A program made the position numbers and the translations under genes. A stretch of DNA of 50,553 nucleotides from Deltaproteobacteria bacterium (lineage in GTDB: Bacteria; Desulfobacterota; GWC2-55-46; DRQE01), in assembly GCA_015492495.1 (NCBI GenBank), contig WGEY01000017.1, positions 1 through 50,553 on the forward strand, written 5' to 3'. Position 1 is the first letter of the stretch, and the number at the start of each line of letters is the position of its first letter. Positions 24,665-33,591 of this stretch are shown piece after piece. The notes under the pieces are model-generated. The model was not told where the DNA came from. It saw only the letters and a program-made list of their open reading frames with translations, and made no database searches.

Positions 24665-25720
24665 CTAAACACGCTCTGCCGCCGATTTCAGGGTGAAGCT
24701 GAATGTCGAGCCCTCCGAAAGCGAGCTTTCCACCCATACCTTGCCGTTAAGCCCCTGTATGATATGTTTTACTATCGCAAGCCCCAGCCCGGTGCCTCCG
24801 AGGTCCCTGCTACGTGCCTTGTCCACGCGATAGAAGCGTTCGAATATCCTAGGGATGTCAGGGGCCGGGATACCTATGCCCGTGTCCTTCACGTCGACCC
24901 TGACGCAGCCGTCGTCGGCCGTGACAATGACGTCGACCTTGCCGCCGGACGGCGTGTACTTTATCGCGTTGTCCAGGAGGTTCACCATCACCTGCTCTAT
25001 CCTCACCCTGTCGGCGAGCACACCGGCCACGTCGTCCTCTATCCGCATCGAAAGCTCTATGCCCCTGTCCCTGGCCTGCTTGCGGAAGCCGTCTGTGATC
25101 GAACGCACAACCTCCGAGATGTCGATGGGCTCTGATACCATCGGCATCTGGTTGGATTCGAGCCTCGAGAGCACCAGGAGGTCCTCTATGAGACGGGACA
25201 TGCGGGTGGCGTGCTTGTCTATGACCTTCAGGAAGTCCCTGAGCGTGTCCTTGTCATCCATGCCCCCGTCGAGCAAGGTCTCGGAGTATCCCTTTATGCT
25301 CGCAAGCGGGGTCCTGAGCTCGTGCGAGACATTGGCCACGAAGTCCTTCTTTATCGCCTCGACCATCTTTTCCTCTGTTATGTCCTGCAGAAATAGCATA
25401 AGCGCGAAACAGTCCCCATCCTCCGCCGGCACCATGCGTATCTTGAAACACCTGTTCTTTTCGTTGACCTCGATCTCGCCGGCGGACGGCCTGTCACCGC
25501 CGTTGCCTTTCAGAAAGCCGTCGACGGCGCTCAAGAGGGCGGCGTCGCTTATCAGGGTGCCCAGGTCCCTCCCCACGACCTCCTCGACGTCGCCGTTCTC
25601 GAAGAAGGACTTCAGGAACGACGGGTTTGCATAGAGGATCCTTCCATCGCTGTCCAGGACCACCACGCCGGTGGGCATCTCGCGCGCTATGGCTCCGAGC
25701 AGGGAACCTTCGTGCATCAT
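24665..25720 (-). CDS. PhoR-like PAS histidine kinase without membrane segment
   Basis: 351 residues. A PAS domain (about 10-125) leads to HisKA (VSHELRTPLASIKG) and HATPase with N (NLLDNAIKYT), G1 (DTGIGIP) and G2 (GTGLGLAIVKHI) boxes. It shares the C-terminal architecture of PhoR but lacks transmembrane helices, so it is cytosolic. Its start overlaps the phoB-like stop as ATGA, an obligate pair. It may read phosphate status through the usual PstSCAB/PhoU contact, if those are present elsewhere. Confidence 0.9.
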   Translation of the reverse strand: MMHEGSLLGAIAREMPTGVVVLDSDGRILYANPSFLKSFFENGDVEEVVGRDLGTLISDAALLSAVDGFLKGNGGDRPSAGEIEVNEKNRCFKIRMVPAEDGDCFALMLFLQDITEEKMVEAIKKDFVANVSHELRTPLASIKGYSETLLDGGMDDKDTLRDFLKVIDKHATRMSRLIEDLLVLSRLESNQMPMVSEPIDISEVVRSITDGFRKQARDRGIELSMRIEDDVAGVLADRVRIEQVMVNLLDNAIKYTPSGGKVDVIVTADDGCVRVDVKDTGIGIPAPDIPRIFERFYRVDKARSRDLGGTGLGLAIVKHIIQGLNGKVWVESSLSEGSTFSFTLKSAAERV

Positions 25721-26412
25721 CCCTCCGTAAACCTGTATCCCACGCCCCTTACGGTCTCTATATACCTTCCGGCGCCCTTGAGCTTCATCCTCAGCCGCCT
25801 TATGTGCGTATCCACGGTCCTCGGGGTTACGTAGTAGCCTCCACCCCAGACGATGTCGAGGAGCACGTCCCTTGAGAGCACCCTGCCCTTTGCCCGGAAG
25901 ATGGCCTCGAGGAGCTTGAACTCCGTATTCGTGAGCTCAACCTCCCTGCCCTTTACGGTGACCTTGTGCCTCGAAAGGTCCAGCGTCAGATCCTTGAATG
26001 AGAGCCTTGACCCGGCGGACCGGCCCGTTTCTGCCCTTCTCTTCAGGAGGGCCTTTACCCTCAGGACGAGCTCCCTGGGGCTGAAGGGTTTTGTTATGTA
26101 GTCCTCGGCCCCGAGCTCGAAGCCCACGATCTTGTCGACCTCCTCGCCCTTGGCCGTGAGCATTATGACCGGTATGTCGGCCGTGGAATCGTCGTGTTTG
26201 AGCCTCTTGAGGACCTCGGTGCCGTCCATGTTTGGAAGCATGATGTCCAGTACCACGAGGGCGGGGTTCTTCTTCCTCGCGATCGCGATGGCCTCGGGTC
26301 CATCCTTTGCCCGCAGCACGCTGAACCCTGCCTTCTCGAGGTTGTAGCTGAGAAGGTTCAGGATATCCGCCTCGTCATCGACCACAAGAATTCCAGGCTT
26401 AAGCCCACCCAC
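25717..26412 (-). CDS. PhoB-like response regulator
   Basis: 231 residues. The receiver has VVDDE, the phospho-acceptor in VVLDIMLPN, and LTAKG; the C-terminal winged helix fits OmpR/PhoB (LSRDVLLDIVWGGGYYVTPRTVDTHIRRLR). The start is GTG with GAGGAG seven bases upstream, one base after the arsC stop. Predicted to bind pho-box-like promoters with its PAS kinase partner. Confidence 0.93.
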   Translation of the reverse strand: MGGLKPGILVVDDEADILNLLSYNLEKAGFSVLRAKDGPEAIAIARKKNPALVVLDIMLPNMDGTEVLKRLKHDDSTADIPVIMLTAKGEEVDKIVGFELGAEDYITKPFSPRELVLRVKALLKRRAETGRSAGSRLSFKDLTLDLSRHKVTVKGREVELTNTEFKLLEAIFRAKGRVLSRDVLLDIVWGGGYYVTPRTVDTHIRRLRMKLKGAGRYIETVRGVGYRFTEG

Positions 26413-26413
26413 T

Positions 26414-26818
26414 TCAAAGCTCCTCTAAAAGTGCCTTTACCCTCGCCTCTATGTCGTCTCTCACCCGCTGCATCACCTCCCACGGCCTTCCGAGCGGGTC
26501 ATCCACAGGCCAGTCGTACTTCCTGCCCTTGAAGTCCACCGGACACAGCTCGTCGGCGCTGCAGCAGCCCATCGTGACCACCACATCAGCCCACTCGAGC
26601 ATCTCGTCCGTAAGCTGGTCCGAGGTCTGCGAGCTTATGTCGATCCCCTTTTCCTTCATGGCCTCCACGGCCTGCCTGTTCACGATGCCCGATGCCGCGG
26701 TGCCGGCGCTCCTCACCTCCACCCTGCCCCTGCCGTAGACCTTGGCGAAGCCCTCGGCCATCTGGCTGCGGCAGGAGTTTCCCACACAGAGGAAAAGGAT
26801 CTTTTTCTTAGCCGACAT
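26414..26818 (-). CDS. arsC: Arsenate reductase, thioredoxin-coupled (ArsC)
   Basis: 134 residues in the low-molecular-weight phosphatase fold. The P-loop CVGNSCRSQMAEG (nucleophile Cys11, Arg), and the redox region VTMGCCSADELC with DDPLG near the end, match the thioredoxin-type ArsC, which uses three cysteines to reduce arsenate to arsenite. Directly upstream of phoB-phoR, one base apart: arsenate enters by phosphate uptake, so joint control makes sense. Confidence 0.9.
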   Translation of the reverse strand: MSAKKKILFLCVGNSCRSQMAEGFAKVYGRGRVEVRSAGTAASGIVNRQAVEAMKEKGIDISSQTSDQLTDEMLEWADVVVTMGCCSADELCPVDFKGRKYDWPVDDPLGRPWEVMQRVRDDIEARVKALLEEL

Positions 26819-26889
26819 AAGGACTACCTCTCAACGCTCAAATCATGGTCACAAAGACCTTACACGAGAAGTCATATAAGGGGCTGCCC

Positions 26890-28308
26890 CTACCACTCGC
26901 CCGTCGTAAGGTATTCATGTATGGAGTTCGCGGCCCTTCTGCCGTCTCCCATCGCAAGTATGACCGTGGCCCCGCCCCTTACGATGTCTCCGCCAGAGAA
27001 GACCCCTTTCTTGCTGGTCCTGCCAGTGTCGGGGTCCACTATGATGTTGCCCCACTTGTTGAGCCTGAGCTCCGGCGTGGTCTGCGGTATGAGCGGATTG
27101 GCCCCGTTTCCTATGGATATTATGGCCACGTCGCAATCAATGGTGAACTCCGAGCCCTTGACCGGAACGGGCCTCCTCCTTCCAGACTCATCCGGCTCGC
27201 CGAGCTCCATCCTTATGCACTCAACGGCCTTGAGCCTCCCCTCGTCGTCCCCTATAAAGCGCACCGGATTCGTAAGGAGCTGGAACTTGAGCCCCTCCTC
27301 CTCGCCGTGGTGTATCTCCTCGATCCTGGCCGGCATCTCCTCCCTTGAACGCCTGTAGACGATGGTCACCTCCTCCGGACAGAGCCTGAGTGCGGTCCTT
27401 GCGGCATCCATGGCGGTATTTCCGCCCCCTACTACCACCACCCTCCTGCCCCTTATGACCGGGGTGTCGTACTGGGGGAACTGGTAGGCCTTCATGAGGT
27501 TCACCCTCGTGAGGTACTCGTTGGCCGAGTAGACGCCCACGAGGTTCTCACCGGGTATGTTCATGAAGTATGGAAGCCCGGCGCCTGTGCCTATGAAGAC
27601 CGCGTCATAGCCGTTTGAAAGGAGCTCGTCTATGGTCTCGAGCTTGCCTATGACCGCGTTACACTCTATCTCGACACCCATGCGCTTCAGGTAATCCACC
27701 TCAGCGGCCACGATCTTCTTCGGAAGCCTGAACTCGGGTATCCCGTAGACAAGCACGCCCCCCGGCATGTGGAGCGCCTCGAAGACCGTCACCTTGTGTC
27801 CCTTCTTGACGAGGTCTCCTGCCACCGTAAGCCCCGCAGGCCCTCCCCCGATGACGGCGACCTTCTTCCCGGTCCAGTTCGGTATGTCGGGTATGGCCAC
27901 CTCGCCGTGCTCGCGTTCGAAGTCAGCGGCGAACCTCTCGAGCCTGCCTATGGAGACCGGCTCGGCCTTCTTGCCTATCACACACACCTTCTCACACTGG
28001 TCCTCCTGCGGGCATACGCGGCCGCAGACCGCTGGCAGCGCGTTCGTCTCCTTGAGCTTTCTTGCGGCCTCGACGAACTTGCCCTCTGAAATGAGCCTTA
28101 TGAACCACGGTATGTCTATGTTGACCGGGCAGCCGCCCACGCAAATGGGCTTCTTGCACTGTATGCACCTTTTGGCCTCCTCCATGGCCTGCTCGGGGGT
28201 GTAACCGTGAGGGACCTCGTAGAAGTTCTTGACCCTCTCGGCGGGGTCCTGCTCGGACATGGGCTGCCTGGGGATCTTCATCCGCTCCTTTATCTCCTTG
28301 GGGTCCAT
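26890..28308 (-). CDS. nfnB: NfnB / GltD-like NADPH oxidoreductase subunit
   Basis: 472 residues. The N-terminus is a GltD-type Fe-S region (CIQCKKPICVGGCPV, CGRVCPQEDQCEKVC). Two dinucleotide folds follow (GGGPAGLTVAGDL, GGGNTAMDAARTA) and a C-terminal GGDIVRGGATVILAMGDGRRAA. Beside nfnA this is the large subunit of NADH-dependent ferredoxin:NADP+ oxidoreductase, a flavin-bifurcating complex that balances NADH, NADPH and ferredoxin. The alternative is a glutamate synthase small subunit, but no large subunit is nearby. Starts three bases after the nfnA stop. Confidence 0.93.
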   Translation of the reverse strand: MDPKEIKERMKIPRQPMSEQDPAERVKNFYEVPHGYTPEQAMEEAKRCIQCKKPICVGGCPVNIDIPWFIRLISEGKFVEAARKLKETNALPAVCGRVCPQEDQCEKVCVIGKKAEPVSIGRLERFAADFEREHGEVAIPDIPNWTGKKVAVIGGGPAGLTVAGDLVKKGHKVTVFEALHMPGGVLVYGIPEFRLPKKIVAAEVDYLKRMGVEIECNAVIGKLETIDELLSNGYDAVFIGTGAGLPYFMNIPGENLVGVYSANEYLTRVNLMKAYQFPQYDTPVIRGRRVVVVGGGNTAMDAARTALRLCPEEVTIVYRRSREEMPARIEEIHHGEEEGLKFQLLTNPVRFIGDDEGRLKAVECIRMELGEPDESGRRRPVPVKGSEFTIDCDVAIISIGNGANPLIPQTTPELRLNKWGNIIVDPDTGRTSKKGVFSGGDIVRGGATVILAMGDGRRAANSIHEYLTTGEW

Positions 28309-28311
28309 GGA

Positions 28312-29172
28312 CTACGCTCCTCCTCTCTTCTCGTAGCATCTCGGGCCTTCATGGTATGCAAACTCCTCCATGGCCATCCTCTCCTCCTTGAGGTAGCTGC
28401 GGTTGCGGCGAATGAGCTCATCGAAGTCGACCTCGTGGCCGTCGAACTCCGGTCCGTCGACGCAGACAAAGCGCGTCTGCCCCCCTATCGTAACCCTGCA
28501 CGCACCGCACATCCCGGTGCCGTCCACCATTATGGGGTTGAGGCTCACCATGGTGTGTATGCCGTGCGGCCTTGTGACCTCGCTTACGGCCCTCATCATG
28601 GGCACCGGCCCCACGGCGAGAACGATGTCGATCTTCATACCTTCCTTTATGAGCGCATCTAGCACGTTGGTCACGAAACCGTGGTGCCCGTAGCTTCCGT
28701 CGTCCGTTGTCACGAAGAACTCGTCGCTCACCGAACGCATCTCTTCCTCGAGTATGAGTAGGTCCTTGGTCCTCGAACCTATGATGGAGACGACCCTGCA
28801 GCCGGCGTCCTTGAGGGCCCTGCCTATGGGGTACGTGACGGCGGTGCCTATGCCTCCGCCGACGCACACGGCCGTGCCGTAGTTCTCGATGTGCGTGGGT
28901 TTACCGAGAGGACCGACCACATCGAGTATGGTATCCCCCTTGCGCTTGCTCGAGAGCATGGCGGTAGTTTTACCGACCTCCTGCACGATTATGGTGATCG
29001 TGCCCTCCTCCGCGTCCGAGTCGGCTATGGTCAGGGGGATCCTTTCACCGTGCTCGTTGAGTCTGAGGACCACAAACTGTCCGGCCTTCCGTTTCTTCGC
29101 GATCCGGGGCGCCCTGATCTTTAGGAGCTTCACAAGGTGGGCAAGCTCCCTTTTCTCCGTTATCTCGAACAT
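28312..29172 (-). CDS. nfnA: NfnA-like FAD/NAD-binding subunit
   Basis: 286 residues from ATG 29172. Features: a flavin-binding beta-barrel part (AGQFVVLRLNEHGERIPLTIADS), an NAD domain with CVGGGIGTAVTYPIGRAL, and a [2Fe-2S] site (GTGMCGACRVTIGG ... FVCVDGP) near the C-terminus. It is the small subunit partner of NfnB. The region resembles dihydroorotate dehydrogenase electron-transfer subunits (PyrK), distinguished by the adjacency to nfnB. Confidence 0.93.
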   Translation of the reverse strand: MFEITEKRELAHLVKLLKIRAPRIAKKRKAGQFVVLRLNEHGERIPLTIADSDAEEGTITIIVQEVGKTTAMLSSKRKGDTILDVVGPLGKPTHIENYGTAVCVGGGIGTAVTYPIGRALKDAGCRVVSIIGSRTKDLLILEEEMRSVSDEFFVTTDDGSYGHHGFVTNVLDALIKEGMKIDIVLAVGPVPMMRAVSEVTRPHGIHTMVSLNPIMVDGTGMCGACRVTIGGQTRFVCVDGPEFDGHEVDFDELIRRNRSYLKEERMAMEEFAYHEGPRCYEKRGGA

Positions 29173-29373
29173 CTCCGTCGACTCTCCTTTCTTGTCTGAG
29201 GAATTTCCGAAAAATCGCTCCTTCGATGTCATTGCGATGGTACGTTGAATACCCGGTGATCCGGAATCCCGGACGGAGCTGCGACACAGTCTCCGACCGC
29301 CAGAGTTCATCAAAAGGTGATCCTTCGCCACACCGCAACAAATCCGGAGCCTTTCAGAGGCTCCCAAAAAATA

Positions 29374-30120
29374 TCATCCTTCAAGGCAGAGGTAAAGCCA
29401 GAACTCCCTGTTGCCCTTTGCCCCCCTTATGGGTGACTCTGTCTCGCCGAGTACCCTGAAACCCTCGGCCTCGGAAAAGGCCTTGATACCGTCCACGGCT
29501 GCACGGTGCTTCGCGGGATCCTTCACTATCCCCCCTTTGCCCACCTCTTTCCTGCCCACCTCGAACTGGGGCTTTACGAGCGCAAGCACCCTTCCTCTGG
29601 GCTTAAGGAACTCCTTAACCTTCGGTATCACCTTCCTGAGGGAAATGAACGAAACGTCTATGACCGCAAGGTCGACCTTCTCTCCCACCTCTTCTTCCGA
29701 GAGGTGGCGTATGTTCCTTCCCTCGAGGAGGTGTACCCTCTCGTCACTGCGGAGCCCGTAGTCCATAAGCCCCCTGCCGACGTCCACGGCAAAGACCCTT
29801 GCGGCCCCCCTCTTTAGGAGGCAGTCCGTGAACCCACCGGTGGACGAACCCACGTCCATGACCGTAAACTCTTTCACATCGATGCCGAAGCCGTCCAGGG
29901 CCCCCTCCAACTTGAGCCCTCCCCTGGACACGAAGGGAAGCTCTTCCTTTATGCCGACCTCGCCTTCGGGATCAACCGGTGTTCCGGCCTTGTCTATCAC
30001 CACGCCGCCCACCGTCACCCTGCCGGCCATGATCAGGGCCTGCGCCCTCTGGCGGCTCCTTGTAAGCCCCCTTTCGACAAGGAGGACGTCTATGCGAACC
30101 TTTCCCGACTTCTTCATCAA
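29374..30120 (-). CDS. TlyA-family rRNA methyltransferase / RNA-binding protein
   Basis: 248 residues. An S4-type RNA-binding domain (DVLLVERGLTRSRQRAQALI) is followed by an FtsJ-like methyltransferase domain (VMDVGSSTGGFTDCLLKRG, FAVDVGRGLMDYGL, DLAVIDVSFISL, VALVKPQFEVGR). TlyA 2'-O-methylates 16S and 23S rRNA in some bacteria. It starts 25 bases after the dxs stop and likely shares its transcript. Confidence 0.95.
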   Translation of the reverse strand: MMKKSGKVRIDVLLVERGLTRSRQRAQALIMAGRVTVGGVVIDKAGTPVDPEGEVGIKEELPFVSRGGLKLEGALDGFGIDVKEFTVMDVGSSTGGFTDCLLKRGAARVFAVDVGRGLMDYGLRSDERVHLLEGRNIRHLSEEEVGEKVDLAVIDVSFISLRKVIPKVKEFLKPRGRVLALVKPQFEVGRKEVGKGGIVKDPAKHRAAVDGIKAFSEAEGFRVLGETESPIRGAKGNREFWLYLCLEG

Positions 30121-30145
30121 CCGACCGCAGGGCGACGTAGCGGCA

Positions 30146-32041
30146 TCATGACGCCGCGCTCGTGTGCTTGCCGCCCTCGCCGAGGAAGAGCCTTACGGAT
30201 TCTACCACACCGTCGCAGTCAAGGCCCAGCTCTGATCTGAGCTCGGCCTGCGTGCCGTGGCCGATGAACCTGTCGGGCACACCTATCCTCTTCACCTCGC
30301 ACCTGAGGTTGTGCTCCTCGAGGAGCTCGAGCACGGCGCTGCCGAAGCCGCCCTGCAGCGCATTCTCCTCAAGTGTGACGAGCCTTCCCGTCCGTCCGGC
30401 CAGATCGAGTATCGTTGTGCCGTCGAGCGGCTTTACGAAGCGCGCGTTCACCACGCATGCATCTATGCCGTGATTCATGAGCCTCTCCGAGGCCTCAAGG
30501 GCCGGGTGCACCATGTTGCCGATGGCAAGCAACGTAACGTCGGTGCCGTACTTGAGCACCTCGGCGCGCCCCAACGGTATGCTCCCGCCACCCTCCGGCA
30601 TCGCGGAGTCGGGGCATGCGCCCCTCGGATACCTTATGGCCACCGGACCCTCGTATCCGACCGCAGACCTCAGGAGGCTCCTCAACTCCGCGCCGTCCTT
30701 GGGAGCAGCGACCACCATGTTTGGCAGGTGCCTGAGATACGAAATGTCAAAGAGTCCGTGGTGTGTGGGGCCGTCTGCCCCCACAATACCGGCCCTGTCG
30801 ATGGCCAGTATCACGTGCAGCCCGTCGAGGCATACATCGTGGAAGAGCTGGTCGTACGCCCTCTGCAGGAAGGTGGAGTAGATGGCCGCAACCGGTATGT
30901 AACCGCTCCTTGCAAGGCCAGCGGCGAATGTCACCGCATGCTGCTCCGCGATACCCACGTCAAAGAACCTGTCGGGGTACCGGGCAGCGAACTTCACAAG
31001 CCCTGTGCCCTCTGGCATCGCGGCGGTGATGGCCACCACCTTCTCGTTCTCTTCGGCAACCTCTATGAGCGAGGAGCTGAAGACCTGCGTGTAGGTGAGC
31101 TTCGATGACCTCTGCGGCTCTCCCGTCGCCGCGTCGAACGGGCCTATGCCGTGAAACAAAGACGGCCTTTTTTCGGCGGGCTGATAGCCCTTTCACTTCT
31201 TCGTGAGCGCGTGTATGAGCACGGGGCCCTTAAGGTGGCTCGAATCCTTAAGTGTATCTATGAGCTCGCCTATATCGTGTCCGTCTATGGGGCCTATGTA
31301 GTGGAAACCGAGCCCCTCGAAGAGCATCCCTGGCGTGAGAAAGGTTATCAGCGAGTCCTCGGCCTTCTTCACTATGCTCGCAAGCCCGCGGCCTATCCTC
31401 GGGATAGACTCTACAAAGGACTCTATCTCGTTTTTGACCTTGGTGGCGAAGCGGCCGGTGATCTTGCGGCTCAAGAACGTGGAGAGCGCACCCACGTTCC
31501 TTGATATGCTCATCTCGTTGTCGTTGAGGACCACTATGATGTCCTTGTCGAGGTGTCCGGCCTGGTTTAGCCCCTCGAAGGCGATACCCGCGGTCATGGA
31601 GCCGTCACCTATGACGCACACGACCTTGTAGTCCTCGCCCCTGAGGTCCCTTGCCACGGCCATGCCCAGGCCGGCCGATATGGATGTGGACGAATGCCCA
31701 GACACCACCGTATCGTAAGGGCTCTCTGAGGGCTTGGTAAAGCCGCTTATGCCGCCGAGCTGCCTCAGGGTGTGGAACCTGTCCTTCCTGCCGGTAAGTA
31801 TCTTGTGGGCATAGGCCTGGTGCCCCACGTCCCAGATGAGCTTGTCCCGCGGCGTATCAAAGACGTAATGCAGCGCAATGGCGATCTCCACCGCACCGAG
31901 GCTTGAGGCGATGTGCCCGCCGGTCTTCGAGACGGTATCCACTATGAGCTCCCTTATCTCGGGGGCCAGCAGTTGAAGCTCCCGGAGGGAGAGTCCTTTC
32001 AGATCACCGGGACCGCTTATCCTGTCCAGTATCCTTTTCAT
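30146..32041 (-). pseudogene. dxs: 1-deoxy-D-xylulose-5-phosphate synthase, in-frame TGA
   Basis: Read straight through, the frame is 631 codons, the full length of DXS, the first step of the MEP isoprenoid pathway. The first part carries the thiamine diphosphate motifs ([21 protein letters not shown] ... LNDNEMSIS); the second carries [17 protein letters not shown] and [18 protein letters not shown]. Between LTHALTKK-type and KGYQPAEK a TGA lies at 31193-31195, where family members have Gly (TKKGKGY). A single change from GGA to TGA explains it. Nearby genes end at TGA, so the code is standard. It may be a nonsense mutation or read error, or two polypeptides: TTG 31159 (AAGG six bases before) could restart. 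Confidence 0.85.
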
Positions 32042-32077
32042 GTCTCGTCCTTTGCCAAGGGGTAGCGGGTCGAGGGC

Positions 32078-32959
32078 TCAGCTCCTACGGTCGACGACGA
32101 ACCTGGCGAGCGCCCTCAACGGGTCCGCCTTCTCGTCGAAGAGGTCGAGGCTGCGGAGCCCCTTTTCCACCAGTTCACAGGCGAGCCTCCTCGACTCCTG
32201 TACCCCGATCAACGCGGGATAGGTCGCCTTCTTTCTCCTTAAGTCGGAGCCGGCCGGCTTGCCCAGCTCCTCGTCCGTGCCCTCTATGTCAAGTATGTCG
32301 TCGGCTATCTGGAAGGCGAGCCCAAGGGCCTCGCCGTACTGCGTGAGGGCCTTCATCCGGCGCTCGTCGGCCCCGGCGATGATGCCGCCGCACCTCACCG
32401 CGGCCAGGATCAACGCGCCGGTCTTGTGTATGTGGATGTGCTCCAGCATGGGAAAGGGGATTTCCCTGCCCTCGGATTCGATATCCACCATCTGGCCGCC
32501 GATCATGCCGGCGTATCCCGCACCGTGGGCGAGCTCGCCCACGACCCTCAGAAGCCTCTCGCAGTCGACCCCCTTGGTATCCGCTATGAGCTTGAAGGCC
32601 ACCGTGAGAAGGGCGTCTCCGGCGAGTATCGCGGTTGCCTCGCCGAAGGCCTTGTGGCAGGTGGGCTTACCCCTCCTGGTGTCATCGTTGTCCATCGCCG
32701 GCAGGTCGTCGTGAATCAGGGAATAGGTGTGTATGCACTCGAACGCACAGGCCGTTGTCAAGGCATCCTCCGGCCTTCCCCCGGCTGCTTCGCAGGAGGC
32801 GAGGACCAAAACCGGACGGACCCTCTTGCCGCCGGCAAAGACACTGTAACGCACGGCGCTGTGGAGGTTCTTGTGGTATCCCTCTTCACGCGGAAGAAGC
32901 CGGTCAAGCGCGCTGTTGACCAGGCCGGCCTTCTCCTCTATATACTGCTCTAAGTTCAA
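32078..32959 (-). CDS. ispA: (2E,6E)-farnesyl diphosphate synthase (polyprenyl synthase)
   Basis: 293 residues. First aspartate-rich motif DDLPAMDNDDTRRG and second DDILDIEG fit short-chain IspA-type synthases that make farnesyl (or geranyl) diphosphate for quinones, undecaprenyl carrier and hopanoids. It precedes dxs by 36 bases on the same strand, so product pathway and transcript go together. A promoter lies upstream. Confidence 0.94.
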   Translation of the reverse strand: MNLEQYIEEKAGLVNSALDRLLPREEGYHKNLHSAVRYSVFAGGKRVRPVLVLASCEAAGGRPEDALTTACAFECIHTYSLIHDDLPAMDNDDTRRGKPTCHKAFGEATAILAGDALLTVAFKLIADTKGVDCERLLRVVGELAHGAGYAGMIGGQMVDIESEGREIPFPMLEHIHIHKTGALILAAVRCGGIIAGADERRMKALTQYGEALGLAFQIADDILDIEGTDEELGKPAGSDLRRKKATYPALIGVQESRRLACELVEKGLRSLDLFDEKADPLRALARFVVDRRS

Positions 32960-33015
32960 ACTCCCTCCATAAGAAACCGGCGAAATACGCGGCCGTATTG
33001 ATCAACGAATATCCA

Positions 33016-33044
33016 ATCATAACAAAATCTTAAACCAATTACAA
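33016..33044 (-). promoter_or_regulatory. Promoter of the ispA-dxs-tlyA unit
   Basis: On the minus strand TTGTAA, exactly 17-base spacer, TATGAT, about 57 bases before the ispA ATG in an AT-rich stretch. Confidence 0.6.
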
Positions 33045-33095
33045 CAACCTGGGCAACGTGTCTCGCACCCCTCTCGGGCACATACACGATCCCAT

Positions 33096-33140
33096 AAAAA
33101 AACCCCTTGCCCGCATGAAACACGGCAAAGGGTTTTTTTC
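33096..33140. terminator. Bidirectional intrinsic terminator after the cold-shock gene
   Basis: AAAAAAACCCCTTGCC pairs with GGCAAAGGGTTTTTTT (one mismatch) around a 12-base loop, so it has T-runs on both strands. It ends the cold-shock transcript on the minus strand. Confidence 0.85.
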
Positions 33141-33211
33141 TGCTCCGTTAATGCCCGGTAGCAAAGCGCCGGCTCTCTGCCGGCCCCTGGCGCGGCTCAA
33201 CAACAAAGGTT

Positions 33212-33415
33212 CTATAAGGACCTCACCACGTTGGAGGCCTGAGGGCCTTTGGGTCCCTGCACTATATCGAACTCAACCTCTTCACCCTCTTTGAGGGTCT
33301 TGAAGCCTTCACCGGTTATCGCGGTATAGTGGACAAAGACCTCCTCGCCGGACTCCTGCTGGATAAAACCAAAACCCTTTGTTTCGTTGAACCACTTTAC
33401 CTTGCCTTTCGCCAT
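33212..33415 (-). CDS. Cold-shock protein (CspA family)
   Basis: 67 residues. It starts [18 protein letters not shown] and contains the RNP-1 and RNP-2 RNA-binding motifs (KGFGFI, EEVFVHY), ending SNVVRSL. It is a nucleic-acid chaperone binding single-stranded RNA/DNA. GGAGG lies nine bases before the ATG. The upstream ATG-like extension is not conserved. Confidence 0.97.
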   Translation of the reverse strand: MAKGKVKWFNETKGFGFIQQESGEEVFVHYTAITGEGFKTLKEGEEVEFDIVQGPKGPQASNVVRSL

Positions 33416-33461
33416 CTCGTCAGATCCTCCTTCTTTTGTTAACACCAAAATTATTAGTGCA

Positions 33462-33506
33462 TAAAAAAAGGCCTTGGAAGGTTACTCCGCCCTTCCAGGG
33501 CCTGAT
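33462..33506 (-). terminator. Terminator after the yibQ gene
   Basis: On the minus strand AGGCCCTGGAAGGG and CCTTCCAAGGCC form a hairpin with a slip of one base, followed by TTTTTTT. It closes the ftsEX-envC-ctpA-yibQ unit before the cold-shock gene. Confidence 0.8.
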
Positions 33507-33591
33507 AACCGCCTGCTGCCATTGTATATGTCCCCACCTTTGTGAAAATCCTATCAAGTAAGAAAAAGTCTGTCAAGCCTTTTCTGAGGCG

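Noticed and set aside
31193-31195. Reassigned code (TGA as Gly) or selenocysteine in dxs
   Set aside because: Many genes here end at TGA with conserved C-termini, and Gly at this position is not a site for selenocysteine. A point change is simpler.
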